Origin: Roseovarius sp. EL26
Lineage (GTDB): Bacteria; Pseudomonadota; Alphaproteobacteria; Rhodobacterales; Rhodobacteraceae
Direction: 5' to 3'
Assembly (NCBI RefSeq): GCF_900327775.1
Contig: NZ_OUMZ01000005.1
Coordinates: forward strand, 372,001-436,000
Length of the DNA: 64,000 nucleotides
Position numbers and translations under genes: made by a program. The stretch's first letter is position 1; the number at the start of each line of letters is the position of its first letter. The notes beneath the pieces were generated by a model. It ran no database searches. It was not told the DNA's origin and was given only the letters and a program-made list of their open reading frames with translations. Positions 34,799-43,337 of the stretch are shown piece after piece.

Positions 34799-35747
34799 CG
34801 ACAACCTTTCCGGTGGACTTGCGCTGCCGCAGCAGGTCCAACGCCTCAGCGGCCTGATCTAATGGCCGTACATGGCTGATGTGTGGGCGCAGTTCCCCCT
34901 GTGCGTACCATTTGAACAGGGTACGCATGCTATTGGTTAGAACCTCGGGGCGGAATTTTAAATATCCGCCCCAGTAAAGCCCCAGAACGTCGACGTTTTT
35001 GACCAGCAGGTGATTGGCAGGGATTTGTGGAACATCGCCACTGGCAAAACCGATGGCCAATATCCGGGCCTCTGGGCGGCAGGCCCGAAAGGCAGCAGTG
35101 AATTGGTCGCCGCCTACTGGATCGTAAACCACATCGACACCGCCCAGTGATTTGCAAACCTCGCGAATGTCTTCGGTTGTGGCATCAATTAGATGATCCG
35201 CCCCGGCTTTACGTGCAATCTCAAGCTTATCTGCCCCGCGGGCGCAGGCGATGACACGCGCACCCATCCGTTTGCCAATCTCAACGGCGGTTAAGCCGAC
35301 ACCGCCAGCTGCACCCAAAACCAAAAGCGTTTCCCCGGGTTGCAGTCGCGCCTTATGGTCCAGCGCCACGTGGCTGGTGCCATAGGCAATTTGAAAAGCC
35401 GCGGCGTCGTTAAAGCTCATGTTGTCGGGCAGGGGGATGCAACGATCAGCTTGAAAACAGCCGTAATCAGCCAGGCCACCTTGGCCGGCAAACACGGCCA
35501 CCCGCGTGCCAATGCTGGGGCCATCGGTCTCGGGGCCGAGGGCCTCGATCGTGCCGGAAATTTCCATGCCAAGTGTGAAGGGCGGTGCAGGGGTGTCTTG
35601 GTACTGTCCTTTGGCCATCAAAAGGTCGGCAAAGTTTAGACCACAAGCAGCGATCCGGACCAGAACCTGACCTTCGGTTGGTTGAGGAGTGGGCAAATTT
35701 TGGAGCGAGGGAATCGCCTCGAGTGATTCGATCTGAAAGGCGCGCAT
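34785..35747 (-). CDS. Zinc-free MDR quinone oxidoreductase (NADPH:quinone reductase family)
   Basis: 320 residues from the ATG at 35747 (AGAGG upstream). Medium-chain dehydrogenase fold: N-terminal GroES-like part with ACGLNFADLLMAKGQYQ (about residues 34-50), then PGETLLVLGAAGGVGLTAVE (Rossmann GxxGxxG, near 140-155) and GGVDVVYDPVGGDQFTAAFR. There are no catalytic-zinc Cys/His ligands, as in the quinone oxidoreductase branch. Reduces quinones or enones with NADPH. A second, distinct family member lies at 39949. Confidence 0.9.
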   Translation of the reverse strand: MRAFQIESLEAIPSLQNLPTPQPTEGQVLVRIAACGLNFADLLMAKGQYQDTPAPPFTLGMEISGTIEALGPETDGPSIGTRVAVFAGQGGLADYGCFQADRCIPLPDNMSFNDAAAFQIAYGTSHVALDHKARLQPGETLLVLGAAGGVGLTAVEIGKRMGARVIACARGADKLEIARKAGADHLIDATTEDIREVCKSLGGVDVVYDPVGGDQFTAAFRACRPEARILAIGFASGDVPQIPANHLLVKNVDVLGLYWGGYLKFRPEVLTNSMRTLFKWYAQGELRPHISHVRPLDQAAEALDLLRQRKSTGKVVVTLP

Positions 35748-35800
35748 TCTTGACCTCTGCAAGGGAAGTGTTCCCAAAACGGGACCATGTCTGGGGAAGG

Positions 35801-35932
35801 ATGTCAAAATACTGTTACCGAATTGAGGACAATAGTGCTAAAAAGGCGATATTTTCCATGCTCGTAGTGATTGTAATCCTGTATTTAGGACCCGCATTTC
35901 GGGAGCGATATTTCTTGAGTTTTAACGAATGA
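35801..35932 (+). CDS. Candidate small single-pass membrane protein
   Basis: 43 codons. A polar N-terminus (MSKYCYRIEDNSAKK), one hydrophobic stretch (AIFSMLVVIVILYLGPAF) and a charged tail (RERYFLSFNE) make a classic small membrane protein pattern. AAGG directly abuts the ATG, too close to be an ideal ribosome site, so the frame could still be chance. Located in the gap before the XRE regulator gene. Confidence 0.35.
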   Translation: MSKYCYRIEDNSAKKAIFSMLVVIVILYLGPAFRERYFLSFNE

Positions 35933-36041
35933 GTGGTAGATTTGGACTATGTTGCAGGGAGGCGCAACGGTAAATGAAACGTAATAGGGTCGCGAAGAAA
36001 TACGTGAAACCCGATAACTAAAAATAGAAGAGGAACGTTAT

Positions 36042-36410
36042 ATGCCGCATCCGGTTGATGTACATGTAGGGAAGCGTGTTCGACACCGTCGCTGGTTGGT
36101 TGGTATGACCCAACAGCAATTGGCGGAAAGTGTTGGTATTAAGTTTCAGCAAATTCAAAAATACGAAACCGGTGCCAATAGGGTCAGCGCATCTCGTCTT
36201 TGGGATATTGCAGATGCGCTTGATGTTGATGTGAGCTTCTTTTTTGAGGGCTTGGATGTCGAAGAGAAAGCAGCTGGGTCGGGCTCTGTTCCTGCGGATC
36301 TGCTTGGCGATAAAGAAGCTCTGGAATTGGTGCGGTCCTACTATGCCATTCCCGAAAACCAACGCCGTCGCCTGTTCGATTTGGCGCGGGTTCTAAGCGA
36401 CGTCGCTTGA
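36042..36410 (+). CDS. XRE family regulator (PraR/SinR-like alphaproteobacterial type)
   Basis: 122 residues. Helix-turn-helix at about residues 10-65: VGKRVRHRRWLVGMTQQQLA then VGIKFQQIQKYETGANRVSA, nearly the fixed sequence of a regulator shared by rhizobia and roseobacters (PraR, linked to biofilm and quorum sensing in Rhizobium, from memory). C-terminal part ends LVRSYYAIPENQRRRLFDLA. AT-rich leader with AGAGGAAC before the ATG. hisN follows 52 bp on in the same direction. Confidence 0.88.
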   Translation: MPHPVDVHVGKRVRHRRWLVGMTQQQLAESVGIKFQQIQKYETGANRVSASRLWDIADALDVDVSFFFEGLDVEEKAAGSGSVPADLLGDKEALELVRSYYAIPENQRRRLFDLARVLSDVA

Positions 36411-36462
36411 GGCAACGCTAAAACCGTTCTACTGAGGGCTTAGGCGCAATCAGGGGGCGGAC

Positions 36463-37248
36463 ATGGATAATGATATCATCATTAAAACAGCACACGCGAT
36501 GGCAGATGCCGCGCGTGTTGCTGTTTTACCGTATTTTCGCGCCGCCAATCTTGATGCAGAAGATAAAGGTGTTTCCGGCTTTGACCCGGTCACACAGGCG
36601 GATCGCGCAGCAGAGCGTGCAATGCGTGATCTTCTGGCCGACACCTGCGCGCAAGATGGTATCTTAGGCGAGGAGTATGGCAACAAATCCTCGGAAAGTG
36701 GACTGACCTGGGTGTTGGACCCAATTGACGGCACCCGCAGCTTTATTGCTGGCGCGCCGACATGGGGTGTGTTGATTGCCGTCGCCGATGAGACTGGGCC
36801 AATTTATGGGCTGATCGATCAGCCCTACATTGGCGAGCGGTTCGAGGGCGGCTTTGGTCGATCCACGATGACTGGGCCGCAAGGCACGCGCCCGCTCAAG
36901 ACGCGAGGTAGTCGCCCACTGGTGCAATCGATGTTGTTCAGCACCTATCCTGACTTGACCGATCCCACAGAGACGGCCGCATTCAATGAGGTCGCGGCAC
37001 AGGTTCAGCTGACTCGTTTCGGACTGGATTGCTACGCCTATGCGATGATTGCTTCAGGCCAGATTGACCTGGTGATTGAAAGCGGATTGCAGCCTTATGA
37101 CATTCAGGCCCCGATTGCGGTGATTGAGGCCGCAGGCGGCATCGTTACTGACTGGCAGGGGGGCAAGGCGCATAACGGTGGCCGCGCTGTTGCGGCTGCG
37201 GGGGCAGAACAGCACGAGGCAGCGCTGGAGATTTTGTCGAAGTATTGA
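36463..37248 (+). CDS. hisN: Histidinol-phosphatase of the inositol monophosphatase family
   Basis: 261 residues. Metal- and phosphate-binding motifs of the lithium-sensitive phosphatase superfamily: ILGEEYGN (about residue 67), LTWVLDPIDGTRSFIAGAP (about 85-103) and QPYDIQAPIAVIEAAGGIV (about 205-223). DPIDGT and the AAGG tail are intact. The type that does histidinol phosphate in actinobacteria and alphaproteobacteria is closest from memory, but inositol or other sugar phosphates are possible. Converges on the decayed Rieske gene. Confidence 0.85.
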   Translation: MDNDIIIKTAHAMADAARVAVLPYFRAANLDAEDKGVSGFDPVTQADRAAERAMRDLLADTCAQDGILGEEYGNKSSESGLTWVLDPIDGTRSFIAGAPTWGVLIAVADETGPIYGLIDQPYIGERFEGGFGRSTMTGPQGTRPLKTRGSRPLVQSMLFSTYPDLTDPTETAAFNEVAAQVQLTRFGLDCYAYAMIASGQIDLVIESGLQPYDIQAPIAVIEAAGGIVTDWQGGKAHNGGRAVAAAGAEQHEAALEILSKY

Positions 37249-37252
37249 TCCC

Positions 37253-37837
37253 CTAGCTCTTTGTTAGATCAATCGCCTTTGGTGTTTTAGCTAGGTCTAG
37301 TACGAAGTGCTTGCCGTCTTCAGTGAGCAAGACCGGAACGGCCTCCATGTTCCGTGGAGTGGGCCCTTTGCGAAAGCGCCCAGCCATGTCGTAATGGGAG
37401 CCACAACACGGGCAGAAAAAGCCGTCATATTCACCTGTCTTTGTTAGGGCAACGCAGTCACCTTTGGGACATAGCACCCAAACCGCCAGCCACCTGTGAC
37501 CGTTTGTTCGTAGCGTGTCGTAGGCTGGTAGGCCGGGTTGTTTTGCCGCCATTCGTAATCTTTTATCGGGCCATTCTGCATAATTGTCTTGGGCAAGTGC
37601 CTCAGAAATCTGTCGGTTGGAACGGTGCCAGATGTAGAGCGCTTTGCCATCAACTTTCAAAAGATTGACTTCGCCTTGTGCGAAATCATCAACCGCGTAG
37701 AATCTTTCACGCCGCGTCCGGCGCGCGACGACATCAGCAGTCTGGCCTGTCGCCCTAAATTAGGCAGCACAGGAATAAAGCGAACCAACTGCCATGGTGA
37801 GGCCAGTTAAGATGTACAGAAAGTTTCGGCGTTGCAT
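37253..37837 (-). pseudogene. Decayed Rieske iron-sulfur protein (petA-like) with in-frame stop and lost histidine ligands
   Basis: From the ATG at 37837 the frame reads MQRRNFLYILTGLTMAVGSL, the TAT/anchor start of a cytochrome bc1 Rieske subunit, then meets TAA at codon 26 (about 37760-37762) and goes on in the same frame to 37253. A 135-residue piece from an internal ATG at 37660 stays open. The cluster boxes are altered: CTHLGC reads CPKGDC, and CPCHGSH reads CPCCGSH, so both histidine ligands are gone while RKGPTPRNMEAVP after box 2 is kept. It cannot be a normal Rieske cluster. It is convergent with hisN. Either a pseudogene or a repurposed cysteine-rich protein restarted inside. Confidence 0.65.
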
Positions 37838-37928
37838 TTTTAACCTGAAGCTTTGGTAACGATTTCAGCTTCAGGTTAATGTGCTGTACTGTAAGTCTCA
37901 ATCTAGAGGTATAATGATTATCGTCTGA

Positions 37929-38603
37929 TTAAGTGGTTTTGTCGCGGTTTTGCGGCAGCAGGAAGATCGAAGTGGTCAACAGGCTAAAGACCAGCTCATA
38001 GACTTCCCATTTGCGCGATACATCGATGGCCGCGATGATCAGGCTGGCAGCAATGGCAAAAAACGTGTGGCGCATACCCGGTACGGGGATGGCAAAGCGA
38101 TCACACAGATTACGGATCTTTTCGACGCGAGTATATACAAACGGCAGAACTGCCAAATACAGCAAGATCACGGTGGTCAAGACTGAGCCGAACAGCGTTT
38201 TAGCCAGATGAAAGTCGCCAAAGGGTGTCGGGATGATCATGTTATGCAGGTTGGTTTCGTCCTGCTTGTTGTTATCTTGGAAAAACTCGCCAGATTCCCA
38301 TCCGATGATCCGTTGGCCCCATGAGATTTCTTCGCCCGCTGCCATGAAGAACATGAAGGCATAAAAGGCTGTGAGCCCGGCAGCGAAGAGGCGTTTTTTG
38401 ACTGACAGGCTGGCGGCATTCTTGATCAACACAAAAGAAGAGATCAGCAAAAACACAGCTGTGCCATATTCAACCAGCTTGTCTTCGGCGGCGAAGGTCA
38501 GGCTGAAATAGTCTTTATCCCAAAAATAGACACCAACAGTGGCAATCAATGTCACCACAATCAGCCCCATCAGGGCGCGGTCAATTTTAACGAGGTTTGT
38601 CAT
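37929..38603 (-). CDS. Membrane protein of unknown function (EEISWGQ-motif type)
   Basis: 224 residues from the ATG at 38603. Six or so hydrophobic segments. Not a family I can name, but the stretch FMAAGEEISWGQRIIGWES (about residues 87-105) followed by NKQDETNLHNM is a pattern I have seen in uncharacterised bacterial membrane proteins; the GEE..WGQ and NLHN residues look like a conserved polar site between helices. Lies between the decayed Rieske gene and rpsU on the same strand, after the rpsU terminator, so it probably has its own promoter. Confidence 0.65.
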   Translation of the reverse strand: MTNLVKIDRALMGLIVVTLIATVGVYFWDKDYFSLTFAAEDKLVEYGTAVFLLISSFVLIKNAASLSVKKRLFAAGLTAFYAFMFFMAAGEEISWGQRIIGWESGEFFQDNNKQDETNLHNMIIPTPFGDFHLAKTLFGSVLTTVILLYLAVLPFVYTRVEKIRNLCDRFAIPVPGMRHTFFAIAASLIIAAIDVSRKWEVYELVFSLLTTSIFLLPQNRDKTT

Positions 38604-38708
38604 GGGATGTGTCCAGATCTTTGCAACGATTTCGACGAGATAAGTAAGAGTGCCTCGTGTATCAAGCGTTGTGGGCCAAATTGTGCTTTCGGGTGGCAGA
38701 AATGACAA

Positions 38709-38733
38709 ACCCCCGAAGCATCTGCCCGGGGGT
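38709..38733 (-). terminator. Rho-independent terminator of rpsU
   Basis: ACCCCCG/CGGGGGT stem of 7 bp with an 11-base loop, 47 bp after the rpsU stop; the - strand continues TTTGT. The T run is short, but position fits. Confidence 0.65.
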
Positions 38734-38779
38734 CGTCTATCTTTTGTGTTGGTCGAAACCAAGAAAACTAAAGAGCTGC

Positions 38780-38986
38780 TTAGAGCATCCCTTCGCGTTG
38801 AGCTTTCTTACGTGCCAATTTACGGGCACGACGGATAGCTTCTGCTTTCTCGCGCGCTTTTTTCTCGGACGGTTTTTCGAAATGTTGCTTAAGCTTCATC
38901 TCGCGAAACACACCCTCGCGCTGCAGTTTCTTCTTCAGGGCACGAAGCGCCTGATCGACGTTATTGTCGCGAACACTAACCTGCAT
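38780..38986 (-). CDS. rpsU: 30S ribosomal protein S21
   Basis: 68 residues: [20 protein letters not shown] and [19 protein letters not shown] identify S21; the basic C-terminus ends in [13 protein letters not shown]. Binds the small subunit near the anti-Shine-Dalgarno region and affects initiation. A small hairpin stands between its AAAGG ribosome site and the start codon (see separate entry). Divergent from coq9. Confidence 0.96.
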   Translation of the reverse strand: MQVSVRDNNVDQALRALKKKLQREGVFREMKLKQHFEKPSEKKAREKAEAIRRARKLARKKAQREGML

Positions 38987-39000
38987 GTGGTTTTCACCAC
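38987..39000 (-). promoter_or_regulatory. Hairpin between ribosome-binding site and rpsU start
   Basis: GTGGT-GAAA-ACCAC forms a 5-bp stem capped by a GNRA tetraloop directly before the ATG. The AAAGG Shine-Dalgarno is partly next to the stem, 13 bases from the ATG when unfolded but close to the optimum if the stem forms. It could tune S21 translation (inference). Confidence 0.4.
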
Positions 39001-39245
39001 CTTTCTAAGTTGGATTTGCAATGAATTGCAGGAACTCCGCTCTATACCAAGGCAATTAGGGCTTGTCCAGCGCCGGTTGTGGTGCCCGCAGGTAAGATGG
39101 ACTTTGCCTCAAGCAGGCAGGACGCGCTTCCGGCAGAGTATTCTGCCAAGCAGGGGGTGAGGATTTTCTGTGCAGACTGTAGGTCTGCCATTGTACCACG
39201 TTAGAGGATGGGCCTAGAATGATTTAACACGTCAGGAGGCCGGAT

Positions 39246-39938
39246 ATGACAATAGAATCAGACCTGAAGGCGCAGTTTCTTGCCGCGGCCATATCGCATG
39301 TTCCGTTTGACGGATGGAGTACTGCCACATTCGAGGCTGCTTGTGGGGATATCGAGTTGGATCTTAATGAAGCACGCGGGATGTATCCACGCGGTGCGGT
39401 TGAACTGGCGCTGGCTTATCATGATGCGGGTGACCTTACGATGCTAGCGCGACTTGAGAAGGAAGACCTGAGCGAGATGCGGTTTCGCGACCGGATTGCA
39501 GCAGCGGTACAATACCGCCTGGAAGTGGTTGAAGACAAAGAGCTGGTACGTCGCGGCATGACGCTATTTTCCCTGCCGCAATATGCGGGGGATGGAGCGC
39601 AGGCGCTGTGGCGTACATGTGATCGGATCTGGACTGCGCTTGGTGATACCTCTGATGATATCAATTGGTACAGCAAGCGTGCGACCCTGTCGGGGGTGTA
39701 CGGTGCGGTGGTGCTTTATTGGTTGGGGGATGAAAGCGACGACCATGTCAAGACGTGGGAATTTCTGGATCGCCGCATTGATGATGTGATGCAGATCGAA
39801 AAATTAAAAGCCAAAGCCCGCGAGAGTAAGTTGATTTCCAGTGTTCTGGCCGGACCACTGGCGATTTTGGGCAAGGTAAAGGCCCCAACAACGGAGCATC
39901 AGGCTGGTATGCCTGGGCGTTGGAATGGGCCGAGCTGA
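39246..39938 (+). CDS. COQ9 family protein
   Basis: 230 residues, AGGAGG before the ATG. COQ9-type: FDGWSTATFEAACGDIELD near residue 20, PRGAVELALAYHDAGD and later FRDRIAAAVQYRLEVVEDKE, LWRTCDRIWTALGDTSDDIN with WYSKRATLSGVYGAVVLYWL, the family core. COQ9 is a lipid-binding helper of the hydroxylase COQ7 in ubiquinone synthesis. A quinone oxidoreductase gene follows 10 bp on. Confidence 0.92.
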   Translation: MTIESDLKAQFLAAAISHVPFDGWSTATFEAACGDIELDLNEARGMYPRGAVELALAYHDAGDLTMLARLEKEDLSEMRFRDRIAAAVQYRLEVVEDKELVRRGMTLFSLPQYAGDGAQALWRTCDRIWTALGDTSDDINWYSKRATLSGVYGAVVLYWLGDESDDHVKTWEFLDRRIDDVMQIEKLKAKARESKLISSVLAGPLAILGKVKAPTTEHQAGMPGRWNGPS

Positions 39939-39948
39939 GGAGAATAGA

Positions 39949-40932
39949 ATGAGCAAGGTAATGCAGGCGGTTGAGATCACCACGCCGGGTGGGCCGGAGG
40001 TATTGGCACTGACAGAACGTCCGATGCCACAGGCCGGGCATGGCGAGGTGGTGATCCGGGTCATTTGGGCCGGCGTCAACCGCCCAGATGCGTTGCAACG
40101 TGCGGGGCTTTATGCGCCGCCGCCGACGGCCAGTGATTTGCCGGGGCTGGAAGCCTCGGGCGAGATTGTCGAAGTGGGGGCAGGTGTGAGTGACTGGTCG
40201 GTAGGTGATCAGGTCTGTGCTCTGTTACCAGGCGGTGGCTATGCCGAATATGTTGCCACGCCGGCCGCGCATTGCTTGCCTGTTCCTGAGGGTTTGAGCT
40301 TGAAGCAAGCGGCCTGCCTGCCTGAGACGTTTTTTACCGTCTGGTCTAATGTTTTCGGCCGAGGTGGCTTGCAGGCAGGTGAGCGGTTTTTGGTACATGG
40401 TGGATCGTCTGGTATCGGCACGACGGCGATTCAATTGGCGAATGCTTTTGGGGCGCGGGTGTTTGCCACCGCCGGATCCGACGAGAAATGTAAAGCCTGT
40501 GTTGATTTGGGCGCAGAGCGTGCGATCAATTACCGGGATGAGGATTTCGTTGAGGTTTTGAAAGCTGAAGGTCGGGCAAACCTGATTTTGGATATGGTTG
40601 GGGGCAGTTACCTGCCACGCAACGTCAAGGCCTTGGCGGACGAAGGGCGTTTGGTGCAGATCGCGTTTTTGCAGGGGCCGAAAGTGGAGCTGAACTTTGC
40701 CCAGATTATGTTGAGACGGCTGACAATTACTGGCAGCACACTGCGCCCGCAAAGTGATCTGGTGAAGGCTCGGATTGCTGAGGACCTGCGTGCACAGGTT
40801 TGGCCGCTGATTGCTGCTGGTAAAGTTGCCCCGGTGATGGATTCGGAATTCCAATTGGCCGAGGCTTCCGCGGCACACGCCCGCATGGAAAGCAGCGGCC
40901 ACATTGGCAAAATCGTGTTGAAAGTGGCCTGA
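39949..40932 (+). CDS. Zinc-free MDR quinone oxidoreductase (PIG3-like)
   Basis: 327 residues from the ATG at 39949. N-terminal VEITTPGGPEVLALTERPMP, then WAGVNRPDALQRAGLYAPP (about 43-61) and the Rossmann site GERFLVHGGSSGIGTTAIQL (about 140-160); the SGIG version with later LILDMVGGSYLPRNVKAL is typical of the PIG3-type NADPH:quinone oxidoreductases. No zinc ligands. Runs with coq9 in an apparent operon, so a role with quinones fits the context. Confidence 0.9.
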   Translation: MSKVMQAVEITTPGGPEVLALTERPMPQAGHGEVVIRVIWAGVNRPDALQRAGLYAPPPTASDLPGLEASGEIVEVGAGVSDWSVGDQVCALLPGGGYAEYVATPAAHCLPVPEGLSLKQAACLPETFFTVWSNVFGRGGLQAGERFLVHGGSSGIGTTAIQLANAFGARVFATAGSDEKCKACVDLGAERAINYRDEDFVEVLKAEGRANLILDMVGGSYLPRNVKALADEGRLVQIAFLQGPKVELNFAQIMLRRLTITGSTLRPQSDLVKARIAEDLRAQVWPLIAAGKVAPVMDSEFQLAEASAAHARMESSGHIGKIVLKVA

Positions 40933-40936
40933 TCCG

Positions 40937-42058
40937 GTGAGTGTGGTGCCTTATACTCTAACTGCGTTGGTGGTGTTGAGCCTGACATTGAGCGGCTGGG
41001 CGATCTGGCGGGATCGTGCGCCGGTATGGAGGTTTGCCATGCCGCCCACGGCTGTCGCCGAAGATGTGCCAGTGTTTGAACAGGTGTTGAATTACACCGC
41101 CGCCGAGGGGCAAGCGCATTCGCCGGGGATTGTTCTGGGCGAGGATGGGTTTTCGGTTCTGTGGTTCGAGGGCTCGCAAGAGGCACAGGCGGATGTGGAT
41201 ATCCACGGCGTTCAGGTCCAGCAGATTAATGGTGCATGGCAGGCAAGCGCCCCAGAACCGGTTGTGACCCGGCAAAATCTGGCAGCGGCGTTTGAGCCGG
41301 GGCAGATTGTTGTCACGCTAGGTAATGTCATTGAAAATGAGGCCGCGCGAGATGCGCTTTATGTGACCGCAGTGTCTGTGGGCGGTTGGGCGATGGCTTC
41401 GATTGCAGATGTGCGGATGAAGGACGGCGTGCCGGAAAAGGCGCATAAACTGAACCTGTCGCCGGTTTTGAACCGCTCCTTTCTGGTGAAATCGCCCACG
41501 GTCGAGATGGCCGATGGCGGTCAGGCTTTGCCAGCGTACTTTGAAATGGGGGCAACCTATGGATCGTTCATCAGGACGGGCGCAGATGGCCGGGTGCGCG
41601 ATCAGCGGCGGATGGCAGGGCGTGGAACCAAGCCGATTCAGCCCATGGTGGTGCCGCTAAGCGATACCCGTGCTGTGGCTTTTTTGCGTGATTTTGAGCG
41701 CAGCAATGTCGTGTTGTTAAGCCGAACCGAGGATGGCGGGCAAAGTTGGTCTTTGGCTGAGAAAACTGAGATTTTTAACCCTAGTGCTCCGGTGGCAGCC
41801 CTGTCTGTAGGAGAGGGAGAAATCTTAGCTGTAATGAATGGCAACCCAGAGCATGGCAACCGGTTGCAAATGATGTTGTCGCAAGACGAGGGACGCAGTT
41901 GGCGTGTGATTCATGAGTTAGACAGTGGAGAAGGGGCTGCGCGCTATCCGATGCTGCGGCGCTTGCCGGACGGCGAAATCGCGCTGGCTTTTTCCCATTA
42001 CGATAAACGCGGTGTGCAGCTTTATATCTTTAATCAAGCCTGGGTGAATGCGCGATGA
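40937..42058 (+). CDS. Sialidase-fold (BNR/Asp-box) exported protein
   Basis: 373 residues from a GTG at 40937, four bp after the previous stop. N-terminal membrane anchor or signal (about residues 5-23), then a six-bladed propeller-like sequence. Two Asp boxes are clear: SRTEDGGQSWSLAE (about 270) and SQDEGRSWRV (about 318), and FLVKSPTVEMADGG plus PVLNRSFLVKSP fit the BNR-type exo-sialidase-like family. Many such proteins are not true sialidases, and the active-site arginines cannot be confirmed. Overlaps the next membrane-protein gene (ATGA). Confidence 0.75.
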   Translation: MSVVPYTLTALVVLSLTLSGWAIWRDRAPVWRFAMPPTAVAEDVPVFEQVLNYTAAEGQAHSPGIVLGEDGFSVLWFEGSQEAQADVDIHGVQVQQINGAWQASAPEPVVTRQNLAAAFEPGQIVVTLGNVIENEAARDALYVTAVSVGGWAMASIADVRMKDGVPEKAHKLNLSPVLNRSFLVKSPTVEMADGGQALPAYFEMGATYGSFIRTGADGRVRDQRRMAGRGTKPIQPMVVPLSDTRAVAFLRDFERSNVVLLSRTEDGGQSWSLAEKTEIFNPSAPVAALSVGEGEILAVMNGNPEHGNRLQMMLSQDEGRSWRVIHELDSGEGAARYPMLRRLPDGEIALAFSHYDKRGVQLYIFNQAWVNAR

Positions 42059-42606
42059 CTGGTGCTGTGACGTATTTATGGATGGCAATCTTGCTGGGCT
42101 GGGTCGGGTTTGTAACCCTCAACCTCATGACTGATGCGCAGATGGCGGCACTGATGGGTCTGGCCTTTGGGGCGTCCTGTGTCGTGATGTTGCGCGATAC
42201 TATTGCCTTGCGAGGGCTGGTGGCCGTGTTGGAGCCGGTGGGGGTGATTTTACCGATATTGGTGCTGCGCCATCTGGCAAGCAAGTTCGGTGTTGAGATC
42301 GCACCGCTGAGTTCGATCGAGCTATTGGCATTTTTGGCGTTGTATATCGCATTTTTACTGACGGCATTTGATGTGATCCCGTTTGAGGCTTACAGATTTG
42401 GCTATGCTCCGGTACCAGTGGCGGTGATGGTGTTGCTGGCCTGCGCTTATGGCGCAGTGACAGGCAATCTATTGGTGCCACTGGTGGCCGTCGTTGGTCA
42501 GTTGCTGTGGGTCTTGGGCTGGGGTAGCAGCAATTGGTTTGATCATGTAACGCATGTGCTTTTGGTGCCGATCGTGTGTGTCACACTGGTGGGGCGGTTG
42601 TTTTAG
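42055..42606 (+). CDS. Multi-pass membrane protein paired with the sialidase-fold protein
   Basis: 183 residues with five to six hydrophobic segments and few charges; not recognised. Starts within the stop of the upstream gene (ATGA, 4-bp overlap), so the two products are probably made together and may form one membrane-bound unit. No signature motif; the end HVTHVLLVPIVCVTLVGRLF is hydrophobic. Confidence 0.7.
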   Translation: MTGAVTYLWMAILLGWVGFVTLNLMTDAQMAALMGLAFGASCVVMLRDTIALRGLVAVLEPVGVILPILVLRHLASKFGVEIAPLSSIELLAFLALYIAFLLTAFDVIPFEAYRFGYAPVPVAVMVLLACAYGAVTGNLLVPLVAVVGQLLWVLGWGSSNWFDHVTHVLLVPIVCVTLVGRLF

Positions 42607-42701
42607 GTTTTGCGCCGCACTGACGTGTTGCTCGGTGGTAGAGAGCTTCGCTTGCTTGACTTTAAGGTTTCATCTCTGGGGTCTTGCGGAAAGATCAAAA
42701 T

Positions 42702-43337
42702 CTATCGGATGGGTGTGAACGTAGCATTTTTGAGAGTGCAATCCTTGATCGTGTCGCGGCCACAGGGGGTGGGGGCAAGGTCTTTTGACAGGCAGATGCG
42801 AACCTCTTGAATATGGCGGTCGCGGCAGGTGATCGTGATCATGTTGCGCTTGAGTGTTGGGTTTGCTTTTAGAAAGGCGTCTTCCACCACCGAGGCGGGC
42901 AGTTTGACCGGTTTGGTCAGTTTGCGAAATACCTCAGGGCGTTTGATCATATCATAAGCTTGACGGGAGAGGTCGTAGTAGCTGGCGGCGGGTAGATTGG
43001 TGCAACGTCCGTGTTTCTTCCACTGATACCACGCCAACCCAGAAGAACCCATGATGTCGGCCATATCACGTGTCATCGCACGAGAGGGCGGGCGTTGTGC
43101 CGTGGGGCAGAAGCTTGGCCAGCCGCGATGGTATTGTGGCCAGAGCCCGTGTAAAATCCAGCCGTGATCTTGCTCGCATTGCGCGGCGTCTCGGGCGTCG
43201 CCCTCAATTGTGCACCATGTCGGAGACCAGCTAAGGGCCAGAACATAGTAATCAAATTGACCCGCGCGTTCGCCGTCGGCACGCACCAAAGAGGCGCATA
43301 GCGCGGCACAGAACAACAGGGTCAATCGCAGGCGCAT
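42702..43337 (-). CDS. Ribonuclease T2 family protein, exported
   Basis: 211 residues with a signal peptide (about 20 residues). Active-site segment CAS I is present: HGWILHGLWPQYHRG (about 58-72) with its histidine. In CAS II the second histidine is kept (WKKHGRC, near 110) but the usual HEW before it reads YQW, so the catalytic glutamate is glutamine. Cysteines for the family disulfides are present. RNase T2 enzymes cut RNA in periplasm or outside; activity of this one may be low or changed. Convergent with nothing close; divergent from trcR. Confidence 0.85.
   Translation of the reverse strand: MRLRLTLLFCAALCASLVRADGERAGQFDYYVLALSWSPTWCTIEGDARDAAQCEQDHGWILHGLWPQYHRGWPSFCPTAQRPPSRAMTRDMADIMGSSGLAWYQWKKHGRCTNLPAASYYDLSRQAYDMIKRPEVFRKLTKPVKLPASVVEDAFLKANPTLKRNMITITCRDRHIQEVRICLSKDLAPTPCGRDTIKDCTLKNATFTPIR

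Noticed and set aside
37253..37660. Calling the 135-residue frame a functional Rieske subunit
   Set aside because: Both histidine ligands are missing and the N-terminal anchor is cut off by an in-frame stop.
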